Part shown: piece by piece, positions 1 to 4,674 of the stretch | How the letters are laid out: the number at the start of each line of letters is the position of its first letter | How positions within the stretch are numbered: position 1 is the stretch's first letter | NCBI GenBank assembly: GCA_934754975.1 | Contig: CAKVKI010000187.1 | Location: 1-5,237, forward strand | Source: an uncultured Alistipes sp. | GTDB taxonomy: Bacteria; Bacteroidota; Bacteroidia; Bacteroidales; Rikenellaceae | Direction: 5' to 3' | DNA: 5,237 bases | Notes under the pieces: model-generated | Told to the model about the DNA's origin: nothing | What the model saw: only the letters and a program-made list of their open reading frames with translations | Databases searched by the model: none | Program-made: the position numbers and the translations under genes

Positions 1-1
1 G

Positions 2-373
2 GGCGGGGCCGACGAACCCGACAATGCGGGCAATCCCCGCGCTCCCGAAGGCGAGGACAAGGCCAGCGGCACGGGCCGGGGACTCAATCCCGACGGACTG
101 GACCAGCTGGATCAGGGCCTGCAGGGGCGCGGCCTGGTGGGCGACCTGCCCAAACCCTCGTACCCCGGTTCGAAGAGCGGCAAGGTGATCGTCCGCGTGA
201 CGGTCGATGCGTCGGGCCGGGTTACCGGCGCGGCTTACGAGCCGAAAGGCTCGACCACCGACGCCGCCGAACTGGTCGAAGCCGCCAAAGCCGCGGCGCG
301 CAAGGCGCGCTTTACCGAGAGCCGCGCGGCGGTGCAGGGCGGAACGATCACCTATGTTTTCCGTATGGAGTAA
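2..373 (+). CDS. Energy transducer TonB family protein, C-terminal part (5' end outside window)
   Basis: The frame is open from base 2 to the TAA at 371-373, giving the last 123 residues of a longer protein. Residues 1-46 are a Gly/Asp/Pro/Asn-rich, low-complexity linker of the kind that spans the periplasm between the N-terminal membrane anchor and the receptor-binding domain. Residues 47-123 resemble the TonB C-terminal domain of Bacteroidetes: a GDLPKPSYPG start, the strand KVIVRVTVDASGRV, then a KGSTT turn, an Ala/Lys-rich helix (AAKAAARKARF) and a final strand GGTITYVFRME. In the family this domain contacts outer-membrane TonB-dependent receptors and passes on energy from ExbB/ExbD. The membrane anchor and true start are not visible; a GTG at 137 is inside the gene and is not a credible start. 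ExbB/ExbD genes may lie upstream, but this is inference. Confidence 0.85.
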   Translation, partial: GGADEPDNAGNPRAPEGEDKASGTGRGLNPDGLDQLDQGLQGRGLVGDLPKPSYPGSKSGKVIVRVTVDASGRVTGAAYEPKGSTTDAAELVEAAKAAARKARFTESRAAVQGGTITYVFRME

Positions 374-391
374 TTTTTGAAACGAAAGATA

Positions 392-844
392 ATGCGATTT
401 TTACTACTGACATTGTTCGGATGCCTGCTTTTTGCGGCGGGCCGCGCCCAGCAACCCGCCAAGGCCGAAGGAGCGCATCTGCATATGGAGGTCGCGAGCC
501 ACGATTTCGGCGACGTGCCCCGCAGGGGCGGCGACCTGGTGCGCGAATTCACCTTCACCAACGACGGTACGGTGCCGCTGGTCGTGACGCGCGTCATCAC
601 CTCGTGTTCGTGTCTCAAGGCGTCGTACTCCAAACGGCCGGTCGCTCCGGGCGAGACCGGAACCATCAGCATCACCTACGAACCCCACAAGAGCGATCCG
701 GGCGTGTTCAACAAGGTGATTCAGATTTACTCGAACTCGGTGGACGGCCGCGACGTAATCACGGTGCAGGGCAACTCGATCGACCCGGGACCCCGCAAGG
801 TCAAGACCGGGGAGGTGAAGATAAAGTATAAGAAAGATAAGTAG
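392..844 (+). CDS. Exported DUF1573 domain protein
   Basis: This complete gene encodes 150 residues from ATG 392. Residues 1-19 are a signal peptide with a strongly hydrophobic core (MRFLLLTLFGCLLFAAG), and cleavage near GRA|QQ is likely. A Cys at residue 11 sits inside the hydrophobic core with Phe two residues before it, so a lipobox is unlikely. Residues 31-130 match DUF1573: HDFGDVPRRGGDLVREFTFTNDG, then the signature at residues 71-98 beginning SCSCLKASYSKRPVAPGETG. This is an Ig-like beta-sandwich fold, common in exported Bacteroidetes proteins and without a firmly known function. The tail is Lys-rich. A TTG at 377 would add MKRKI and also give a plausible signal peptide; I prefer ATG 392 because of codon type and the A-rich sequence before it. 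It lies 18 bases after the TonB stop, so co-transcription is likely. Confidence 0.85.
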   Translation: MRFLLLTLFGCLLFAAGRAQQPAKAEGAHLHMEVASHDFGDVPRRGGDLVREFTFTNDGTVPLVVTRVITSCSCLKASYSKRPVAPGETGTISITYEPHKSDPGVFNKVIQIYSNSVDGRDVITVQGNSIDPGPRKVKTGEVKIKYKKDK

Positions 845-856
845 GGCCGCCTTTCC

Positions 857-890
857 GGGGCCGAAGGGTCTCGGGCCGGGGTTTTCGGGG
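857..890 (+). other. Potential G-quadruplex motif
   Basis: Five runs of three or more G occur at 857-860, 866-868, 873-875, 878-881 and 887-890, separated by 5, 4, 2 and 5 bases. This satisfies the usual G3+N1-7 rule on the + strand, which is also the mRNA strand just past the DUF1573 stop at 844. It could act at the 3' end of that transcript or be a by-product of the G+T-rich repeat it adjoins. Folding is inferred from pattern only. Confidence 0.4.
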
Positions 891-1096
891 TTTTGAGGTT
901 TTGGAGCTGACGGTTTCGGGGTCTCGGGTTTTTGGCCGGGATTTCCGGCTGAGGATTTTGGGCCGGGGGCTCGGGTTTTTGGTTGAGATTTCCGGCTGAG
1001 GGGCTTGGGTTTTTGGCTGAGATTTTTGGCTAAGGATTTTTGGCTGAGGGGTTTTGGCTGAGGGGTTTCGGGGGCTTGACGGTTTCGGAATTTCGG
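866..1096. repeat. Degenerate G+T-rich minisatellite (13-14 bp units, some extended by 7 bp)
   Basis: The + strand is almost entirely G and T, built from a degenerate unit of the form GGCTGAGGATTTT. Copies of the GGCTGAG/GGCCGGG core start at 934, 947, 961, 981, 994, 1015, 1028, 1042 and 1056. Spacings are 13, 14, 20, 13, 21, 13, 14 and 14, so units are 13-14 bp, with an extra 7 bp (CTCGGGT or CTTGGGT) in two of them. A higher-order start CTCGGGTTTTTGG appears at 923 and 970, and as CTTGGGTTTTTGG at 1004. The left part (866-920) is more decayed. On the minus strand two long open frames read through it as Lys/Pro/Ser-rich text; these are products of the repeat, not supported genes. Confidence 0.7.
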
Positions 1097-1135
1097 CCGA
1101 AGTTTCCGCCCGCAATCCGGTCGCATGCGAGAAGT

Positions 1136-1151
1136 CCCCTCCGAGGAGGGG
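1136..1151. repeat. Small GC-rich hairpin, possibly part of a dispersed repeat
   Basis: CCCCTCC at 1136-1142 and GGAGGGG at 1145-1151 are perfect inverted copies; sterically the hairpin is a 6-bp stem with a CGAG loop. It is followed by ATTTAGGGGAGGG. The arrangement resembles a short CCCCTCC/GGAGGGG element I recall seeing scattered between genes in Bacteroidetes genomes, but this is memory and not a search. No T-tract follows, so it is a weak candidate for an intrinsic terminator. Confidence 0.5.
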
Positions 1152-1178
1152 ATTTAGGGGAGGGTCAGACTTGTAACA

Positions 1179-1195
1179 CGCCGCCATAGGCGGCG
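1179..1195. repeat. GC hairpin in the leader before the deaminase gene
   Basis: CGCCGCC at 1179-1185 pairs perfectly with GGCGGCG at 1189-1195 across a 3-base ATA loop. The stem is 7 bp of pure G-C, stable as RNA or extruded DNA. It lies 80 bases before the ATG at 1276 and 27 bases after the preceding hairpin. It has no following T-tract. It could end read-through from upstream, or be a 5' leader structure if transcription starts before it. Confidence 0.5.
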
Positions 1196-1235
1196 ACAAC
1201 GACCGACAGGGCTGGTGCGCGGTCCGAAAGGTCTG

Positions 1236-1275
1236 AAATTATTAAGCACTTAAATAACAAATAATTACGCTATTT
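1236..1275 (+). promoter_or_regulatory. A+T-rich leader, probable promoter/translation start region of the deaminase gene
   Basis: This 40-base stretch is sharply A+T-rich against a GC-rich surrounding and directly precedes ATG 1276, as expected for a Bacteroidetes promoter or leader. It contains a palindrome, TTAAG-CA-CTTAA, at 1242-1253 that could be an operator. I could not find a good match to the Bacteroidetes -7 element TAnnTTTG on the + strand, so the promoter position is not fixed. No Shine-Dalgarno sequence precedes the ATG, which is normal in this phylum. Confidence 0.35.
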
Positions 1276-2583
1276 ATGGCAATTCTTTTTTCCAACGCAA
1301 CGATCCTGCCGATGACGGCGGCCGGGGCCGGTCCCAAAACCTTTACGGGCTTTGTGGGCGTCGCGGGCAGCCGCATCGCGCTGGTCACGGCGTCCGCGTC
1401 CGAAGCCGGCGCATTCCGCGCCGCACATCCCGACGCGCGGATCATCGACTGCACGGGCCGGCTGCTGATGCCGGGGCTTGTCAATACCCACTGCCATGCC
1501 GCCATGACGCTGCAGCGCAGTTATGCCGACGATATCGCCCTGATGGAGTGGCTCCACGACTATATCTGGCCTTTCGAAGCGCGCCAGACGGCCGACGACG
1601 TGGCGCTGGGCATGACCCTGGGCATCGTCGAGATGCTGCTGGGGGGCGTGACCTCGTTCGTGGATATGTACTACCACGAAAACCGCTGCGTCGAAGTGGC
1701 CGAGCGGCTGGGAATCCGCGCGATGCTGGGGTGCAACTACTTCGACAACAACGTCGAAGAGGTGCTTCCCGAAGTGGGGAGGGCGGTGGAACTCGCCGCC
1801 GGCTGCGACCGGGTCCGGATCGCCCTCGCGCCCCATTCGCCTTACACCGTGTCGCCCGAAAACCTGCGGCGCGGCAAAGAGACGGCCGAGCGGTACGGAC
1901 TGCACCTGATGACCCATATCGCCGAGACGCAGGACGAAGTGCGCATCGTGCGCGAAAAGTACGGCACGACACCCGTCGAACACCTCGACGCGCTGGGCAT
2001 GCTCGACGCCCGGACCATCGGCGCGCACTGCATCCATGTCACCGACAGCGACATCGCGACGCTGGCCGCGCGCGGCGTGGCCGTGTCGCACAACCCGCAG
2101 AGCAACATGAAGATTTCGAGCGGCGTGGCGCCCGTCGAGAAGATGCGCGCCGCGGGTGCGCTGGTGACTATCGGCACCGACGGCACCTGCTCCAACAACG
2201 ATCTCGACATGTTCGAGGAGGTGCGTACGGCGGCCTTCCTGCAGAAATCCGCCACGGGCGACCCCGTTGCGCTCCCGGCTTACGAAGCGCTGAAGCTGGC
2301 GACGGTCAACGGCGCTCGCGCTTTGGGCTATGCCGAAGGCGAACTGGGCGTGATCCGCGAGGGCGCATTGGCCGACCTGATCGTCGTAGACCTTCAGAAG
2401 CCCCATTTGCAGCCCGTTCACGACCTGGTTTCGAACATCGCCTACTGCGGCAAGGCGTCGGATGTCGATACGGTTATGGTGGACGGCCGCATCGTGGTCG
2501 AAAACCGCCGCGTGGCGGGCGTGGACCTGCCTGCGCTCTATGCCGACGTCGCCGCCGCCGTGAAACGCATCACGGCGAAATAA
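1276..2583 (+). CDS. mtaD: Amidohydrolase, 5-methylthioadenosine/S-adenosylhomocysteine deaminase type
   Basis: This complete gene encodes 435 residues, close to the usual family length. It starts at ATG 1276 just after an A+T-rich leader. The metal-dependent TIM-barrel amidohydrolase signature is complete: HxH at H72/H74 (NTHCHAAMT), HSPYT with H187, THIAET with H214 and E217, GAHCIH with H251, SHNPQSNMK at 271-279, and GTDG with D302 as the catalytic Asp. The C-terminal beta-sandwich segment GVIREGALADLIVVDL is typical. The spacing and motifs match the MtaD/TrzA group, which deaminates the adenine ring of methylthioadenosine and S-adenosylhomocysteine to the inosyl product in the cytoplasm, clearing by-products of SAM-dependent reactions. 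Related members deaminate other adenine or triazine compounds, including aminodeoxyfutalosine in menaquinone synthesis, so the exact substrate is not certain. It has no close same-strand partner and appears to be transcribed alone. Confidence 0.9.
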   Translation: MAILFSNATILPMTAAGAGPKTFTGFVGVAGSRIALVTASASEAGAFRAAHPDARIIDCTGRLLMPGLVNTHCHAAMTLQRSYADDIALMEWLHDYIWPFEARQTADDVALGMTLGIVEMLLGGVTSFVDMYYHENRCVEVAERLGIRAMLGCNYFDNNVEEVLPEVGRAVELAAGCDRVRIALAPHSPYTVSPENLRRGKETAERYGLHLMTHIAETQDEVRIVREKYGTTPVEHLDALGMLDARTIGAHCIHVTDSDIATLAARGVAVSHNPQSNMKISSGVAPVEKMRAAGALVTIGTDGTCSNNDLDMFEEVRTAAFLQKSATGDPVALPAYEALKLATVNGARALGYAEGELGVIREGALADLIVVDLQKPHLQPVHDLVSNIAYCGKASDVDTVMVDGRIVVENRRVAGVDLPALYADVAAAVKRITAK

Positions 2584-2720
2584 GCCGCGGGACCGTCCGG
2601 GCTGCCGGTGAGCGGGTTGTTCCGCCGCAGTGAACCGCGGCCGCCCGCGACCCTTCTGTGGCTTGGCGTAAAGTTGCCGGGGCGACCGCAGGACTGCCTG
2701 CGGGGTGTGTCGCCGCGAAC

Positions 2721-2820
2721 CCGTCCGGGCTGCCGGAGAGCGATGTGCATAACTGTCGTGTTCGCTTGTGGGCCTTGTCGCTGTTTAGCGCAGTGTTGCG
2801 GGGTGGACCGCACTTCCGCC
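2721..2820. repeat. Long direct repeat, copy 1 (partner at 2929-3039)
   Basis: The first 32 bases (2721-2752) are identical to 2929-2960. After a divergent middle, similarity resumes at 2777-2820 (TGTCG, GTTTAGCGCAGTGTTGC, then GACCGCA) against the segment from 2994 on (TGTCG, GTTTGGTGCATTGTTGC, then GGCCGCA). The offset of the second block differs by about 9 bases, so the copies differ by an indel. This suggests a duplicated composite unit of about 100-110 bp inside the array. Confidence 0.65.
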
Positions 2821-2928
2821 CGCGGAGTGTGCCGCCGGACCATCCGGGGCCGAACCGCTGAGCCACGGTATGTAACCGCCTGCGAGCCGTCCGGGTTGCC
2901 GGAGAGCGGGTCGTACCGCCGCCGCGAA

Positions 2929-3039
2929 CCGTCCGGGCTGCCGGAGAGCGATGTGCATAATCGCCGCCGGAACTACGCTCGCCCGCGAACCATGTCGTCG
3001 TTTGGTGCATTGTTGCTGGGCAGGCCGCATAATTGCCGC
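2929..3039. repeat. Long direct repeat, copy 2 (partner at 2721-2820)
   Basis: This is the second copy of the composite unit. The leading 32 bases are exact and the downstream GTTTGGTGCATTGTTGC block is a diverged match to the first copy. It follows immediately after a type-A unit (2887-2928), whereas copy 1 follows the diverged unit near 2684. That order is consistent with duplication of a two-unit block followed by decay. Confidence 0.65.
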
Positions 3040-3116
3040 ATAAACGCCGCCGTGAGCCGCAGGCCGCCTGCCAACGGGCGCCGCCGCGAAATAAACCTTT
3101 TAACCCCCGTCCGACC

Positions 3117-3566
3117 ATGAAAATCATCTCCGTCAGGGAACACCCCGAATTCGCGGATGCCGCGATCAGCTATATTTCGGCCTGCTGGCCCGAAGTGCCG
3201 CCCGTTCTTTATGAGGATTGCATCCGCCACGCTGTCGGCGCCGCAGGTCCGCTTCCGCAGTGGTACCTGCTGATGTCGGGCGGCGAACCGGCGGGGTGCG
3301 CCGGGTTGATCGCCAACGACTTTATCAGCCGCATGGACCTGTGGCCGTGGGCCTGCGCCCTCTATGTCGCGGAGCGCATGCGCGGACATGCCTACGGACG
3401 GCTCCTGCTCGACCGTGCGGCCGAAGACGCCCGCCGCGCCGGATTCGGCAAACTCTACCTCAGCACCGATCACGCCGGGCTGTACGAAAAGTGGGGCTTC
3501 CGCTATATCGGACAGGGCTATCACCCGTGGGATGCGGAGTCCCGGATTTACGAACGTACTTTATAA
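3117..3566 (+). CDS. GNAT family N-acetyltransferase
   Basis: This encodes 149 residues, a normal single-domain GNAT length. The open frame continues upstream to 3033, but those 28 codons lie in the intergenic repeat and encode Arg/Pro-rich text, so I take ATG 3117, which begins MKIISVREHPEF. After an N-terminal helical region, residues 76-94 (LWPWACALYVAERMRGHAYG) contain the beta4 strand and the acetyl-CoA pyrophosphate-binding loop RGHAYG (R89-G94). Here Ala replaces the middle Gly of the usual RGxGxG, which is tolerated in the family. Residues 113-131 (LYLSTDHAGLYEKWGFRYIG) are motif B with the typical LYEKWGF. The acceptor substrate cannot be read from sequence. The next gene starts 17 bases after its stop, so the two are probably co-transcribed. 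A short A+T-rich patch at 3089-3104 is the only promoter-like sequence before it. Confidence 0.88.
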   Translation: MKIISVREHPEFADAAISYISACWPEVPPVLYEDCIRHAVGAAGPLPQWYLLMSGGEPAGCAGLIANDFISRMDLWPWACALYVAERMRGHAYGRLLLDRAAEDARRAGFGKLYLSTDHAGLYEKWGFRYIGQGYHPWDAESRIYERTL

Positions 3567-3583
3567 TAATAACAGCATACGGT

Positions 3584-4603
3584 ATGAAAGGAAAGATTCG
3601 TTTCGGGATGGTCGGCACGGGCTTTATCGCCGACTGGGTGCTTGCCGGCGCCCGGCAGGATGCGCGCTTCGAGGCGGCGGCGATCTGTTCGCGCAGGCAG
3701 GCTACGGCCGACGCCTTCGCCGCGAAGCACGGGATTCCGCATACGTTCACCTCGTTCGAAGAGATGGCCCGCAGTCCGCTCGTCGATGCCGTCTATATCG
3801 CTTCGCCCAATGCACTGCACGCTTCGCAGAGCATCCTCTGCATGAGCTGCGGCAAACACGTGCTGTGCGAGAAGCCGCTGGCCTCCAATGCGCGCGAAGC
3901 CCGTGCGATGATCGAAGCCGCGCACAGATACGGCGTCGTGCTGATGGAGGCCATGATTGCGACGCTCAATCCCAATTTCCGGATCGTGCGCGGGCTGCTG
4001 CCCCGTCTGGGAACGATCCGCCGCTACTTCGCAAGCTACTGCCAGTACTCCTCGCGCTACGACAAATTCAGGGAGGGCGTCGTACTCAATGCCTTCGATC
4101 CGTCGCTTTCCAACGGCGCCATGATGGATATCGGCGTCTATACGGTTTACCCGATGGTCGCGCTTTTCGGGCGGCCGCAGGCCGTCGATGCGCAGGGCGT
4201 GGTACTCTCTTCGGGAGCGGACGGTCAGGGGGCCGTCAATTTCCGTTACGAGGGGATGAACGCCACGGTGATCTACTCCAAGATCGCCGATTCGCGCCTG
4301 CCTTCCGAGATCGAAGGGGAGGAGGGCACGCTGCTGCTGGATACGATCCACGACATACGCCGTGTGACCTGCTTCCCGCGCCGCAGCGCCGCCTCGGGCC
4401 GCGGCCCGGAGGCTGTCGGCGAGTCTTTGGGCGTGGAGCCGGACCGGGACCGTTACTATTACGAAATCGCGGAATTTATCGACCTCGTCGAACAGGGCCG
4501 CCCGGAATCGGCGGTCAACAGCCACGCGAATTCGCTTGTGACGCTGGAGATCATCGACGAAGTGCGCCGCCAGCTGGGCGTGGTCTATCCCGCCGACGAG
4601 TAA
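3584..4603 (+). CDS. Gfo/Idh/MocA family oxidoreductase
   Basis: This encodes 339 residues, a standard length for the family, from ATG 3584, 17 bases after the acetyltransferase gene. The N-terminal Rossmann fold opens with IRFGMVGTGFIADWVL; GTGFIA (11-16) is the dinucleotide-binding loop, and SRR at 36-38 suggests a preference for NADP, as an inference. AVYIASPNALHA (69-80) and CEKPLA (95-100, with K97) are family signatures. The C-terminal substrate domain contains NGAMMDIGVYTVYP (177-190), with D182 and Y186 at the catalytic positions. DIGVY is common in dihydrodiol-dehydrogenase-like and glucose-fructose-oxidoreductase-like members. There is no signal peptide, so it is cytoplasmic. The substrate is probably a sugar, polyol or related compound, but cannot be assigned. 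The TAA stop is the first three bases of the 8-bp repeat described next. Confidence 0.92.
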   Translation: MKGKIRFGMVGTGFIADWVLAGARQDARFEAAAICSRRQATADAFAAKHGIPHTFTSFEEMARSPLVDAVYIASPNALHASQSILCMSCGKHVLCEKPLASNAREARAMIEAAHRYGVVLMEAMIATLNPNFRIVRGLLPRLGTIRRYFASYCQYSSRYDKFREGVVLNAFDPSLSNGAMMDIGVYTVYPMVALFGRPQAVDAQGVVLSSGADGQGAVNFRYEGMNATVIYSKIADSRLPSEIEGEEGTLLLDTIHDIRRVTCFPRRSAASGRGPEAVGESLGVEPDRDRYYYEIAEFIDLVEQGRPESAVNSHANSLVTLEIIDEVRRQLGVVYPADE

Positions 4604-4657
4604 CGCAGTAACGCAGTAACGCAGGGCACGCCCGTGTTACTGCGTTACTATGTTACT
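4599..4657. terminator. Long hairpin between convergent genes, possible bidirectional terminator
   Basis: A 14-bp perfect stem joins 4607-4620 with 4636-4649. Inside it are a G-U pair, a C-G pair, a bulged A and GGG/CCC around a CACG loop at 4627-4630. Outside it, after a 2x2 internal loop, 4599-4604 pairs with 4652-4657. It fills the 71-base gap between two converging coding regions, the usual place for a bidirectional terminator. There is no clear T-tract on either side, so classical intrinsic termination is uncertain. Because both arms are tandem repeats, pairing can slip by 8 bp. Confidence 0.5.
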
Positions 4658-4667
4658 GTGTTACCGC
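4601..4667. repeat. Inverted arrays of an 8-bp tandem repeat
   Basis: Three perfect copies of TAACGCAG lie at 4601-4608, 4609-4616 and 4617-4624. After an 11-base centre, four units of the complementary form follow: GTTACTGC (4636-4643), GTTACTAT (4644-4651), GTTACTGT (4652-4659) and GTTACCGC (4660-4667). The left arm is perfect while the right arm has drifted. The first unit supplies the TAA stop of the oxidoreductase gene, and the last unit ends 7 bases before the branching-enzyme stop. Confidence 0.85.
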
Positions 4668-4674
4668 GCAATTC

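Larger units (their letters stand above)
2593..3092. repeat. GC-rich array of degenerate ~42 bp units, each with a small hairpin
   Basis: This fills most of the 533-base gap 2584-3116, where I see no credible gene. Units begin near 2593, 2684, 2721, 2840, 2887, 2929 and 3055. The best-conserved core is CCGTCCGGGCTGCCGGAGAG, which folds as TCCGG-GCTG-CCGGA (2724-2737, 2932-2945; 2890-2903 with loop GTTG; copy 2593 keeps CCGG-GCTG-CCGG at 2597-2608). In two units the stem has different bases but still pairs: CCGCAGG-ACTG-CCTGCGG at 2686-2703 and GCAGG-CCG-CCTGC at 3059-3071. Two unit types occur. In one (2593, 2887), GCGG...CCGC forms a second small stem and the unit ends in GCCGC followed by GAACCG. 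In the other (2721, 2929) the core is followed by GATGTGCATAA. Arginine/proline-rich open frames on both strands here are repeat products. Confidence 0.75.

Noticed and set aside
404..1199. Two long minus-strand open frames encoding Lys/Pro/Ser-rich repetitive protein
   Set aside because: They read through the G+T minisatellite and antisense to the DUF1573 gene. The repetitive text follows the DNA period and no domain is recognisable.
1136..1235. SAH or SAM riboswitch upstream of the deaminase gene
   Set aside because: A short CCGAGGAG string recalls the SAH riboswitch start, but it is the loop side of a simple inverted repeat and the remaining conserved core is absent.
1270..2421. Long open frame (383 residues) on the minus strand opposite the deaminase gene
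   Set aside because: It is His/Arg/Val-rich text with no domain, as expected from a GC-rich third position in the real gene, whose motifs are complete on the + strand.
2593..2960. CRISPR array
   Set aside because: Repeat spacing is irregular (about 37 to 119 bases), units are degenerate, the intervening sequences are themselves related, and no cas gene is present.
3033..3116. N-terminal extension of the acetyltransferase from a TTG at 3033
   Set aside because: The extra 28 residues are Arg/Pro-rich, lie within the repeat array, and are not part of the GNAT fold; ATG 3117 is a better start.
2570..3127. Minus-strand Arg/Thr/Pro-rich frame with recurring GGTTRSPA motif, and a similar + strand frame at 2608-3120
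   Set aside because: The recurring peptide is a translation of the DNA repeat units. Both strands are open at once, and there is no fold or start context.
3218..3583. Upstream extension of the oxidoreductase frame into the acetyltransferase gene
   Set aside because: The extension is out-of-frame reading of the GNAT gene; the Rossmann motif starts right after ATG 3584 with normal spacing.
4601..4667. Transposon terminal inverted repeats
   Set aside because: There is no transposase and no enclosed cargo; the two arms are separated by only about 11 bases and form one hairpin.
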